A stretch of 64,000 bases of DNA, from the NCBI GenBank assembly GCA_963704855.1, contig CAVPHY010000001.1, positions 310,001 through 374,000 of the forward strand, read 5' to 3'. This document shows positions 43,642-52,418 of the stretch, piece after piece (position 1 is the stretch's first letter; every line of letters begins with the position of its first letter). This DNA is from SZUA-36 sp963704855 (lineage in GTDB: Bacteria > Pseudomonadota > Gammaproteobacteria > Xanthomonadales > SZUA-36). The notes under the pieces are model-generated. The model searched no databases. It was given only the letters and a program-made list of their open reading frames with translations, and was not told the origin of the DNA. A program made the position numbers and the translations under genes.

Positions 43642-43683
43642 TATCGTCTTTATTACCTGGAACTGCCGACCAACAGCGCCTGT

Positions 43684-45094
43684 TTATATAGAATAATACA
43701 TATCAAACTCGACCGGATGGGTAGACATGCGGAAACGCGTAACTTCCTCCATCTTGAGCTCGATATAAGCATCGATCAGGTCGTCATCAAACACACCGCC
43801 GGCTTTCAGGAAATCCCTGTCGGTATCCAGCGCCTGCAATGCCTGATCCAGGCTGGAACAGACTGTCGGAATATTCTTGACTTCCTCACGCGGCAGGTCA
43901 TAAAGATCCTTGTCCATGGCCGGGCCCGGATCGATCTTGTTGGCGATGCCATCAAGACCCGCCATCAGGAAGGCGGCGAACATCAGGTAGGAATTGCTGG
44001 CCGGATCACCGAAGCGCACCTCGATACGACGTCCCTTCGGATTACCAACATGGGGTATGCGGCAGGATGCCGAGCGGTTACGGGCCGAGTAGGCCAGCAT
44101 CACCGGCGCTTCAAAACCCGGCACCAGGCGTTTGTAACTGTTGGTGGTCGGGTTGGCGAAAGCGTTCAGGGCCCGTGCGTGCTTGAAAATGCCACCGATA
44201 TAATGCAGCGCCGTGGTCGATAGACCACCGTACTCCTGACCGGCGAAGGTATTTTTGCCGTCCTTGAAAAGGGACATATGTACATGCATACCGGAGCCGT
44301 TATCGCCAACCAGTGGCTTGGGCATGAAGGTGGCGGTGCGGCCAGAGTTGTGGGCAGCGTTGTGGGTAGCATACTTGAACAGCAGTACCTCGTCCGCCTT
44401 GCGCGTCAGCGTATTGAACTTGGTGCCAATTTCACACTGGCCGGCCGTACCCACCTCGTGGTGGTGCACTTCAACCGAAACACCCATTTTCTCAAGGATT
44501 TCGCAAATTTCGGCACGAAGGTCATGCAGGCTATCAACAGGTGGAACCGGGAAATAACCGCCTTTTACACGAGGACGGTGACCGTGGTTACCCTCTTCAT
44601 ACTCCGAAATGGTATTCCAGGCACCTTCCTCCGAGTCGATCTTGTAGAAAGTTGAGTGCATATCCGTACCAAAACTGACGCTGTCGAAAACGAAGAATTC
44701 CGGCTCCGGGCCAAAATATGCAGCATCGGCGATACCGGTGGATTGCAGGTAGGCTTCGGCACGCTTGGCCAGCTGAACGCGGACAGCGGTTATAGCCTTC
44801 CATGGTATCGGGCTCGAGCACGTCGCAGCGCAGCACCAGGGTGGAGTGCTCCATGAACGGATCCATTACCGCAGTCGAAAGATCCGGCATCAATACCATG
44901 TCAGACTCATTTATGCCCTTCCAGCCCTTGATTGAAGAGCCATCAAACATTTTGCCTTCCTCAAAAAAATCATCATCGGCCATTTTTACGGGCATGGTGA
45001 CATGCTGCTCTTTGCCCGAGGTATCACAAAACCGTAAATCGACGAATGCAACTTCTTCCGCGATGATCATTTCCTTAATGCGTTCTATATTCAT
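43684..45094 (-). CDS. glnA: Glutamine synthetase type I, frameshifted in this sequence
   Basis: GlnA makes glutamine from glutamate and ammonia. The first frame (from 45094) gives MNIERIKEMIIAEEVAFVDL, KMFDGSSIKGWKGINESDM and RCDVLEPDTMEGYNRCPRS. The second gives the rest: FGPEPEFF, GKGG-type PRVKGGYFPVPPVDS, GSGMHVHMSLFKDG, RLVPGFEAPV, NRSASCRIP and the adenylylation-site Tyr in KDLYDLPREE. One extra base at about 44773 (minus strand CGTTCA-G-CTGGCC) causes the shift; removing it gives PRSLAKRAEAYL, matching the family. The repaired length is about 469, the standard GSI-beta size. A sigma-54 promoter and NtrC sites lie upstream. Confidence 0.93.
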
Positions 45095-45150
45095 GTCAGT
45101 GTTCCTATGCTGTTACCTTGATAGATGTCCAAAACGGGTCAGTTTATATA

Positions 45151-45166
45151 TGCAGATGTCGTGCCA
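45151..45166 (-). promoter_or_regulatory. Sigma-54 promoter of glnA
   Basis: On the minus strand TGGCACGACATCTGCA has the invariant GG and GC separated by ten bases (consensus TGGCAC-N5-TTGCA). It lies 57 bases upstream of the glnA start, putting the transcription start at about 45140. Confidence 0.85.
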
Positions 45167-45301
45167 GATAATAACAACAGGGGGATATTGTTAAAGAGAT
45201 CACGTATTTGGATTTTAGATACATTTTCACAACATTTAGCCGCGTATTGGCGATTTCTGCCAAAACCATTGGAATATCATATCGATTGAAAAGTTCAACA
45301 A

Positions 45302-45317
45302 TGCACCATTATCGCAC
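45302..45317. promoter_or_regulatory. NtrC-type enhancer site 1
   Basis: TGCACCATTATCGCAC matches the NtrC consensus TGCACC-N5-GGTGCA with dyad half-sites TGCACC and CGCAC (read inverted, GTGCG). It lies about 170 bases upstream of the predicted glnA transcription start. Confidence 0.7.
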
Positions 45318-45331
45318 TATTGAATTAATCA

Positions 45332-45347
45332 TGCACTATATTGGTGC
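45332..45347. promoter_or_regulatory. NtrC-type enhancer site 2
   Basis: TGCACTATATTGGTGC is a near-perfect NtrC dyad (TGCAC-N6-GGTGC), 30 bases (about three helical turns) from site 1. That spacing suits cooperative binding of two NtrC dimers. It sits just past the 3' end of uppP. Confidence 0.75.
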
Positions 45348-45355
45348 GCCTCTCT

Positions 45356-46147
45356 TCAAAAAGCAATCCACAGCAAGACCAAACCCAGGGCGAGACGATA
45401 TATTACAAAGGGCAACAGACCGACCCGTTGCAATAGGGCAAGAAAAGCGGCAATGCACAGCCAGCCTGCGAGTGCGGAGAACGCAATAGCCAGGCCAAAC
45501 TGAAACCAGTCGATGGAAGCATCATGCAAAACCATCCGCAGTACGCCATAACCCCCGGCAGCGGCGATAACCGGGATCGACAGGAGAAATGAGAAACGTG
45601 CCGCCGTGTCGGCATTGAAACCCAGCACCCGCCCCATGGTCATGGTGATACCGGACCGCGACGTGCCTGGCACCAACGCCAGCATTTGCGCCAGGCCAAT
45701 CAGCAAACCGGCCTTCATATTCATCTCGGCAAGCTGTTTATCACGTGGAAAACGGGCATCTGCCCACCACAATAAAAAACCGAAGCCAATGGTACTGAAA
45801 GCGATGACCCGGATATCCCTGAGTACCGACTCAACCCAGCCATGAAGCAGGCCGCCGGCAACAATCGCAGGAATACTGGCCGCCACCAGGATCATGCCCA
45901 GTTTGCGCGAAGCCTCATGTTCCTCGCGTGCACCAAACCAGGGCGTCAGCATTCCCCAGAGATCTTTGCGGAAGTACACCAGCACGGCGAACAGCGTACC
46001 CAGGTGCGTGGCAACGTCAAACACCAGTCCCTGGTCAGGCCAGCTGAACACTTTACTGCCGAGGATCAGGTGCGCCGAGCTCGAAACCGGTAAAAACTCG
46101 GTCAGGCCCTGGATCAGGGACAAAACAATAAGCTGGATCAGGGTCAT
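45356..46147 (-). CDS. uppP: Undecaprenyl-diphosphatase UppP (BacA)
   Basis: UppP dephosphorylates undecaprenyl pyrophosphate to recycle the lipid carrier of cell-wall synthesis. The 263-residue membrane protein has the family motif LTEFLPVSSSAHLIL near residue 15 and the second active-site motif PGTSRSGITMTMGRVLG near residue 160. About eight helices complete the protein. It starts at ATG 46147, overlapping the stop of the upstream PQQ-type dehydrogenase gene (ATGA), so translation is coupled. Confidence 0.96.
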   Translation of the reverse strand: MTLIQLIVLSLIQGLTEFLPVSSSAHLILGSKVFSWPDQGLVFDVATHLGTLFAVLVYFRKDLWGMLTPWFGAREEHEASRKLGMILVAASIPAIVAGGLLHGWVESVLRDIRVIAFSTIGFGFLLWWADARFPRDKQLAEMNMKAGLLIGLAQMLALVPGTSRSGITMTMGRVLGFNADTAARFSFLLSIPVIAAAGGYGVLRMVLHDASIDWFQFGLAIAFSALAGWLCIAAFLALLQRVGLLPFVIYRLALGLVLLWIAF

Positions 46148-47251
46148 TGTGTGTAACTGATCCGGTAGATCACATCCGCCAGGTCATCGGATACCAGCAG
46201 CGCACCATCGGGCATGACCAGCACATCGTTTGGGCGGCCCGTTACCGCCTCGCCCTGTAACCAGCCGGCGGCGAATACACTGATATTCAACACCTTGCCG
46301 TCAGGCTGCACCTCCAGAACAAGCACCCGGTAGCCGACTTTTTCGGTCCGGTTCCAGGAGCCATGCTGGGTTACAAACAGGCGGTTCTTATATTCCGCAG
46401 GGAACATTTTGCCCGTGTAAAAAGCCAGGCCCAGCGGGGCACCATGCGCATCGAGCTTCGCAACCGGCGGCGTGTAATCCGCGCAATCCTTGCCTTTCCC
46501 GAACTCCTCATCCAGCAGGTCGCCCTGGTGGCAATAGGGTATCCCGAAATGCATACCTGCCCGCGGTGCGTGGTTCAGCTCATCTGCGGGGAGGTCGTCC
46601 CCCAGCATGTCGCGGCCGTTATCCGTGAACCAAAGCTGGCCGTTTTCAGGGTGAAAGGCCAGGCCGACGCTGTTGCGCACACCCAGGGCGAAAACATCCA
46701 TACCGCTGCCGTCCGGGTTGATGCGGCGTATCTCGCCAAAGCCTTCCTCATCACAGCTATTGCAGGGCACGCCGACCGGTATGTACAGCTTGCCATCCGG
46801 GCCGAACCGCAGGTATTTCCAGCCATGGTGGGCCTTATCCGGCAGCGCATCGGTCACGACGACCGGTTCCGGCGGGTTGTCCAGCTGCGCTTCGATATTG
46901 TCGTAGCGCAGTATCCGGTCCACTGCGCCCACGTACAGTGCACCGTCACGGAACGCGATACCCGACGGCATATTGAGCCCTTTATCAATCAGCCTGACAG
47001 TTTCCGCGCGCTGATCGCCATCCGCATCGGTCAAGGCCCAGAGCTTGCCGGCTTTGCGGCTGCCGACAAACACGGTTCCGCCGTCCCCGAGCGCCATCTG
47101 GCGTGCGTTTTCGACATCTTGTGCATAAATTTCAATACTGAAATCCGGGTGGTAATTCGATCTGGTCCAGCGGCACATCTGCAAGCATGGTTTCAAACAA
47201 CAGCACGGCAGAAATCAACGGCGCATATTTAAGATTTTTCATGGACGCCAT
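46144..47251 (-). CDS. PQQ-dependent sugar dehydrogenase-type beta-propeller protein, frameshifted
   Basis: The body reads as a six-bladed soluble glucose/sorbosone dehydrogenase-like propeller. It shows LWALTDADGDQRAETVRLID, GLNMPSGIAFRDGALYVG, HGWKYLRFGPDGKLYIPVG, LAFHPENGQLWFTDNGRD, FVTQHGSWNRTEKVGYRV and PNDVLVMPDGALLVSDD. Members oxidise sugars or aldehydes in the periplasm; substrate and PQQ use are unproven here. The signal peptide (KNLKYAPLISAVLLFETMLA) and IELPPGF are in a different frame from SIEIYAQDVENARQ. One extra base at about 47140-47144 separates them. The start is ATG 47251 or 47242. It is divergent from the M14 peptidase gene. Confidence 0.82.
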
Positions 47252-47344
47252 GGTAGCAGCAGACCGCCCTTTCAGCACGCCCGGCATTGCAGTAAGGAAA
47301 ACGTTATCTACATCCAATAGAATGCAGACTCCCGTGAAAACCAG

Positions 47345-49902
47345 ATGGAGTTGGCCGTGCGTTATTTAACAATTTTCCTTGGCATCATCCTCGGCATGAC
47401 AATGAGTTCATCCGTACTCGGAAAAACCTCTGCCGAATACCTGCCAACCGATGCAGAGATGGATACCTCGATCCCGTCACCCGAGTCCCAACTGGGATGG
47501 GAGCCCGGCGACTGGAGGATCCAGCACCCTTCGCTGGTGCAGTACATGTACACGCTGGCTGAAAAATCGGACCGCGTCAGCATCAAGGTCACGGGTTACA
47601 CCTACGAGCAAAAACCGTTGCTGCAGCTGGTCATCACTTCGAAGGAAAACCAGTCGAAGCTCGAATCGCTGCGCCAGGCGCACCTGGAAGGGGCCGTGAG
47701 CGGCGACCTCGACGCACCACTGGTGGTCTGGCTCGGTTACAGCGTGCATGGTGACGAGGCCAGCGGCAGCAACGCGGCGCCGGTGGTGGCCTGGTACCTG
47801 GCGGCTTCGCGCTCCGGCTACGTCAAGGAACTGCTTGAAAACACCATTATCATCCTCGACCCCAGCCTGAACCCGGACGGTCTTGACCGCTTTGCCACCT
47901 GGTCCAACTCCAACCGCAGCGTTAACCCGGTCGCCGATCGCGATGGCCGCATCCATCACCAGGACTGGCCGGGCGGCAGGACCAACCATTACCTGTTCGA
48001 CCTGAACCGTGACTGGATAACAACGGTGCACCCCGAATCACGCGCCCGTATCACCGAGTACCACCGCTGGCTGCCGCACGTGCTGACCGATCACCATGAA
48101 ACCTGGCACGACGGCTTTTTCTTCCAGCCCGGCGCACCCACGCGGCAACACCCGCTGACCACCGCGGAAAACCTCGAAATGACCCGTGCGCTGGCGCCTT
48201 ACCACGCCAGCAGCTTTGACAGCGCCGGGGAAATGTACTTCACCGAAGACGATTACGACGATTTCTTTTACGGCAAGGGCTCAACCTACCCGGATATCAA
48301 CGGCAGTATCGGAATCCTGTTTGAGCAACCACGTGTGAACGGTGCGGTTTATGACCGCGACTCCGGCGAGCTGAAATTTTCCGATGCGATCCACAACCAG
48401 GTGCGCACGTCCCTGTCGACGCTTAAAGGCGCCTGGGAGCAGCGCGACAAATTCAAAAAATACCAGGCCGGTTTTTACCAGGCCATGCGGCAAAGGGCCG
48501 CAAAGGCGGATTTCCAGGCCTGGGTAATCGGTGACGGCAACGACATCGCCAGGGGCCGCGAATTGATGGGCCTTTTCGACCGTCACCAAATTGAGTTCCA
48601 GACATTGAAAGCCGAAATCAACACCGATGGACAGGTGTTTAAGCCAGGGCACGCATGGGTTATCCCGGTGAACCAGCGCCAGTTCGGCCTGGCTCAGGCC
48701 ATGCTGGAAACCCGCACCGAGTTCGAAGACAACGTTTTTTATGATGTATCGAGCATCAATCTGCCGATGGCCTACAACCTGCCGGTGGCAAAGCTTGCGC
48801 GCTTACCTGCCACGTCAAATGAGCGCCCCGCGCTGGTCTCCAACGCACCCGACCCGGACGCGGTTGCCTGGATCATACCCTGGCAGCAATTGAACGCACC
48901 CGCCGTGCTGCAGGATTTACTGGATGCCGGCGCCACGGTTCGCGCCGCGACCAAACCATTCAGCATGGGTAGCGGTTCTCACAGCGAATCCTTCGGCGAA
49001 GGCAGCCTGGTGGTGCTTGCAGGCCTGCAGGATGAGGAGAAATCAGGCGATATTTTTGACAGTCCTCAAACAGGCTGATGTAAACGTCCATTCATTCAAC
49101 GACCAGTTGACCATAAGCGGACCCGGCCTGGGCACCAGCCATTTCAAGAAGGTGCAAAAGGTCAAGCCATTGCTGATCGTCGGCCCGGGCACGCGCGCCT
49201 ACGATGCCGGCGAGGCCTGGTTTCAGTTGGATCAGCGCCTGGGTGTAGCCCCGGTGATGGTTGATATGTCACGCCTCAAGTCGATCGACCTGCATGACTA
49301 CACTCACCTGTTGATGGTGGAAGGCCGATACAGCGATATCGGCAAGAAAACAAAACAGGACATCGCAGCATGGGTGAGCAACGGCGGCATACTGGTCGCC
49401 ATACAGGGCGCCGCAAGCTGGGCTGAGACCCTGTGTTTCGAGTCCGATGACTGTGACGAGAAAGAAGGATAAAGACGACACGCAAGAGCCTTGCCAGAAG
49501 CAATGGCTTACGCTGATTTCGACGACCAGGAAGCGCAACGCACCATCAGCGGCGCAATTGTCAGTGCTGCAGTCGATAACACCCACCCCATCGCCTTTGG
49601 CCTGGGCAGTGAAATGCCGATATTTCGCAGGGACGCACGTTTTATTGAAAGCAAGTGAAAACCCGTTTGCCACACCGCTGCGTTACACCGAAAAACCGTT
49701 GCTGAATGGCTATATCGGGGCTGAGCGACTGAATGAAATGAGCGGCCAATCGGCAGTTATCGCCGAACGTCACGGCAAGGGACTGGTCGTGCGTTTTGCA
49801 AACAACCCGATTTTCCGAGGGTTCTGGCGCGGAAGTGAACGTTTGTGGGTCAACTCCCTGTATTTCGGACCACTTGTCGGCAGTACAAAGCTGCCTGAAT
49901 AG
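47345..49902 (+). pseudogene. M14-family zinc carboxypeptidase-like protein with several frameshifts
   Basis: The reading starts with a signal-peptide-like segment (VRYLTIFLGIILGMTMSSSV) and an M14 peptidase domain: VWLGYSVHGDEASGSNA (HxxE zinc ligands), DPSLNPDGLDRFATW, and VLTDHHETWHDGFFF with the third ligand His. A long C-terminal half follows. It is broken four times. There are extra bases in the TTTTT near 49053, near 49466 and in the AAA near 49636, and a missing base near 49489. With these mended the protein would be about 850 residues. The four lesions all fall in the last third. It may be true decay or locally poor sequence. The family includes large secreted peptidases in marine gammaproteobacteria. 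Confidence 0.8.
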
Positions 49903-49910
49903 TAAAGAAA

Positions 49911-49935
49911 ATGAGAATGATTTGTATCATTATTG
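49911..49935. promoter_or_regulatory. Fur-box-like palindrome
   Basis: AATGAT-TTGT-ATCATT (49916-49931) within an ATGAGAATGATTTG context resembles the Fur consensus GATAATGATAATCATTATC. No iron-uptake gene follows; the nearest is the array remnant. It may be the left-over promoter of a lost gene or a chance AT-rich palindrome. Confidence 0.35.
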
Positions 49936-50109
49936 GCAATCATCAACTATAAATAACACTATATATATACAAAAACGGATTTTGAACTGAAAAACAGCAA
50001 AGGAAATCAACTAATAAATACAAGCCAAAATGTTTGAAAGTCAGTCAACCTGATTCAGGTTGCAAATTCAATCATCAGGCCTGTCGTTCGCTGCGGGGGT
50101 AGAAACGAC

Positions 50110-50160
50110 GTGTCCTTTTTCAAAGCGTTATTACGCCGGAACGTTATTCGTGCCGGCTTC
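50110..50160 (+). pseudogene. N-terminal remnant of an eighth array paralog
   Basis: From GTG 50110 the frame reads MSFFKALLRRNVIRAGF, clearly related to the MSFFEELKRRNVIRVGIAY start of the downstream paralogs. Similarity stops after 17 codons and the frame continues into unrelated sequence and the palindromes. It is a truncated copy or a decayed first gene of the array. Confidence 0.65.
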
Positions 50161-50232
50161 AAATTAAAAATGACCACCCGGGTTCTTGCCCGGATGTTTT
50201 CTGCTATGCCACGCAATATCCTCAATTCAAAC

Positions 50233-50310
50233 GTAGGGTGGGTAACGAGTTACCCACCCTACCGACGTTTGGTCCAATCCATGAATTTGGTGGGTAACTG
50301 CTTACCCACC
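50233..50310. repeat. Pair of GTAGGGTGGGTAA palindromes (copies 3 and 4)
   Basis: The first has perfect 13-base arms, GTAGGGTGGGTAA (50233-50245) and TTACCCACCCTAC (50250-50262). The second has nine-base arms at 50289-50297 and 50302-50310. They lie directly upstream of paralog 1; the second ends 15 bases before its start, so it could also influence translation. Confidence 0.9.
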
Positions 50311-50324
50311 CTACGGGGTGTGTT

Positions 50325-52418
50325 TTGAGTTTCTTTGCCGAACTCAAACGCCGCAACGTCTTCCGCGTGGGTATTGCCTACGTGGTCGGCGGCTGGTTGT
50401 TGCTGCAACTCACCGATGTGCTCTCACAATTGCTCGACCTGCCGGACGTGGTCGGGCGTATCATCGTGTTGCTGGTTGCCATCGGCCTGCCGGTTGCCCT
50501 GTTCTTCGCCTGGGCTTTCGAGATGACACCGGAAGGTGTGAAGCGCGAAAAGGATGTCGACCGCAGCCAGTCGATCACACCGCAAACCGGCAAGAAACTG
50601 AACAATACCATCCTCTTGCTGATGGCACTGGCGATTGCCTACCTGCTGTTCGACAAGTTTATGGGGTCAGGTACATTTACCGGAACAGGCACCGGGGTGG
50701 TTTCACAGACTGCTGGCGAACCGGTAAATGTACCTGACCCCAATGTCACCCCAGTCGAAGCCATCGCCCAAGCCGAGCTCGAAGCACCTAAAGCCAACAA
50801 CTCCATCGCCGTTCTACCCTTCACCAACCGCAGCGCGAATGCCGATGACGCCTATTTCACCGATGGCATACACGACGACCTTTTGACCCAGTTGGCCAAG
50901 ATCGACGCCTTCAGCGTGATTTCACGCACCTCGGTGATGGAATACCGGGATACCGCCAAGAACCTCAGGCAGATCGGTGAAGAACTGGGTGTTGCCAACA
51001 TTCTGGAAGGCGCCGTGCAGCGCTCCGGCAACCGGGTACGTATTAATGTGCAGCTGATCGACGCGATCTCCGATGAACACCTGTGGGCGGAAGTTTACGA
51101 CCGGGAACTGACCACCGAAAACCTTTTCGACATCCAGTCGGAGATCGCCAAATCCATCGCCAGCGCTCTCAAGGCCACGCTCACCGACAGCGAAATCGAA
51201 AGCGTTTCAGATGTACCAACTGAAAACGTCGCCGCTTACGAACTGTATTTACAGGGCAAACGATTCCAGCTAGGAGAGACCGAAATCGGCTTTGATACCG
51301 CCGTCGATCTTTACAATGAGGCCCTTAAACTGGATCCCGGCTTCAAACTGGCCTGGGTAGGTCTCGCGTATGCCTATATGAACAACTACTGGAACTATGG
51401 CGCCGACCCGGCAGACCGCGACAGAGCCAGGGAGGCCATCGACCGAGCGAAAGCCATCGATTCTGACTTCCCCGAGCTTTACATGGCCGAGGGTTTTTAT
51501 CATTACTGGGGTCTGCTGGACTATGACACGGCCATATTGTACCTGGACAAAGCCATTGCACTGATGCCGAGCAATGCCGAGGCACACATGTGGAAGGGTT
51601 GGGCCCTGCGCCGCGCCGGGCGCTGGCAGCAGGCCCTCGATTCCATGCAAATGGCGATAAAGCTGAACCCGCGCGTAACCATCAACCTGATAGAAACCGG
51701 GCAGACATTTGCTTACCTGGGGCGCTTTGATGAGGCCCTGGAAATAACCGAAAAAGCCTACACACTGGAACCCAACAACTTTTGGAACAAATCCTACCTG
51801 GCCTTACTGTTGATTCAAATACACGGCGATACTGACCGCGCTGAAACCCTGATAGTGGGTGGACAGCACACCAATGACGTATCGACTCTTAACGCCTACT
51901 GGCTCATTAAAATGTTCGCCGGACAATTCGAAACAGCGTTGGAAACCGCTAAAAGCTGGTCACGCGACTGGGAAATGGACGTCAAGGTCATATCCCTGCG
52001 GGAAAGCCTCATCGCATTGACGCTGAACGCCATGGGGCGCTTTGATGAGGCAAAGGAGAGCGCGCGCATCGCCCTGGACCGTCTCGAGCAGAAAAAACAG
52101 CAGGGCATCGACGATTTCCGGGTCTGGGCTTCGGAGTTAGAAGCCTACGCCATCCTAGGTGATAAACAGAATGTTTCTGAACTTGCTGAAAAGATCCTCA
52201 GCTTGAAACCGGCCGATGCACTCGAAGATTTCAACATCAGATACCGCTTTGCACAAAGCTACGCCATCGCTGGTATGCCGGAGGAAAGCATCGCCACGCT
52301 CGATGCATTACTTTCAGGCATCAGCGCCATTTCAGTACCCTGGCTGGAACACGACCCCGCCTTCAACGGCATCCGCAACACCCCCGAATTTATCGCATTG
52401 CTGGAGAAGCACCGATGA
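50325..52418 (+). CDS. Array paralog 1: three-helix membrane / TolB-like / TPR protein (type A)
   Basis: The 697-residue protein (TTG start, MSFFAELKRRNVFRVGIAY) has helices at about residues 14-34, 44-64 and 93-110, with the conserved FAWAFEMTPEGVKREKDVDR loop between the last two. A Gly/Thr/Pro-rich linker follows (about 113-159), then a TolB/FlgO-like domain: SIAVLPFTNRSANADDAYF, GIHDDLLTQLAKI, LEGAVQRSGNRVRINVQLID and HLWAEVYDREL (to about 290). TPR-type repeats run to the end (for example AIALMPSNAEAHMWKGWALR and KAYTLEPNNFWNKSYLALLL). With a positive N terminus and three helices the TolB/TPR part should face the periplasm. No enzyme domain is present. The linker encodes a palindrome. 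It overlaps paralog 2 by ATGA. Function unknown. Confidence 0.85.
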   Translation: MSFFAELKRRNVFRVGIAYVVGGWLLLQLTDVLSQLLDLPDVVGRIIVLLVAIGLPVALFFAWAFEMTPEGVKREKDVDRSQSITPQTGKKLNNTILLLMALAIAYLLFDKFMGSGTFTGTGTGVVSQTAGEPVNVPDPNVTPVEAIAQAELEAPKANNSIAVLPFTNRSANADDAYFTDGIHDDLLTQLAKIDAFSVISRTSVMEYRDTAKNLRQIGEELGVANILEGAVQRSGNRVRINVQLIDAISDEHLWAEVYDRELTTENLFDIQSEIAKSIASALKATLTDSEIESVSDVPTENVAAYELYLQGKRFQLGETEIGFDTAVDLYNEALKLDPGFKLAWVGLAYAYMNNYWNYGADPADRDRAREAIDRAKAIDSDFPELYMAEGFYHYWGLLDYDTAILYLDKAIALMPSNAEAHMWKGWALRRAGRWQQALDSMQMAIKLNPRVTINLIETGQTFAYLGRFDEALEITEKAYTLEPNNFWNKSYLALLLIQIHGDTDRAETLIVGGQHTNDVSTLNAYWLIKMFAGQFETALETAKSWSRDWEMDVKVISLRESLIALTLNAMGRFDEAKESARIALDRLEQKKQQGIDDFRVWASELEAYAILGDKQNVSELAEKILSLKPADALEDFNIRYRFAQSYAIAGMPEESIATLDALLSGISAISVPWLEHDPAFNGIRNTPEFIALLEKHR
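50663..50741. repeat. In-frame palindrome in the linker of paralog 1
   Basis: Perfect 21-base arms GGGGTCAGGTACATTTACCG+G (50663-50683) and the exact inverse (50721-50741) flank a 37-base loop. The whole unit is translated without a stop as a Gly/Thr-rich linker. The sequence resembles REP-type palindromes that begin GGGGTCAG. Confidence 0.9.

Larger units (their letters stand above)
49903..50324. other. Intergenic region before the paralog array
   Basis: This 420-base, partly AT-rich stretch holds a Fur-box-like palindrome (49911-49935), a short palindrome CAACCTGA/TCAGGTTG (50046-50062), a 17-codon remnant of the array gene family (50110-50160) and two GGTGGGTAA palindromes (50233-50310). 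I see no intact gene in it and no clear sigma-70 promoter for the array. Confidence 0.7.

Noticed and set aside
43417..44223. 268-codon plus-strand frame
   Set aside because: It runs antisense across the DUF4124 and glnA genes and has no domain signature.
46363..47232. 289-codon plus-strand frame
   Set aside because: It is antisense to the PQQ-type dehydrogenase, whose propeller motifs are clear.
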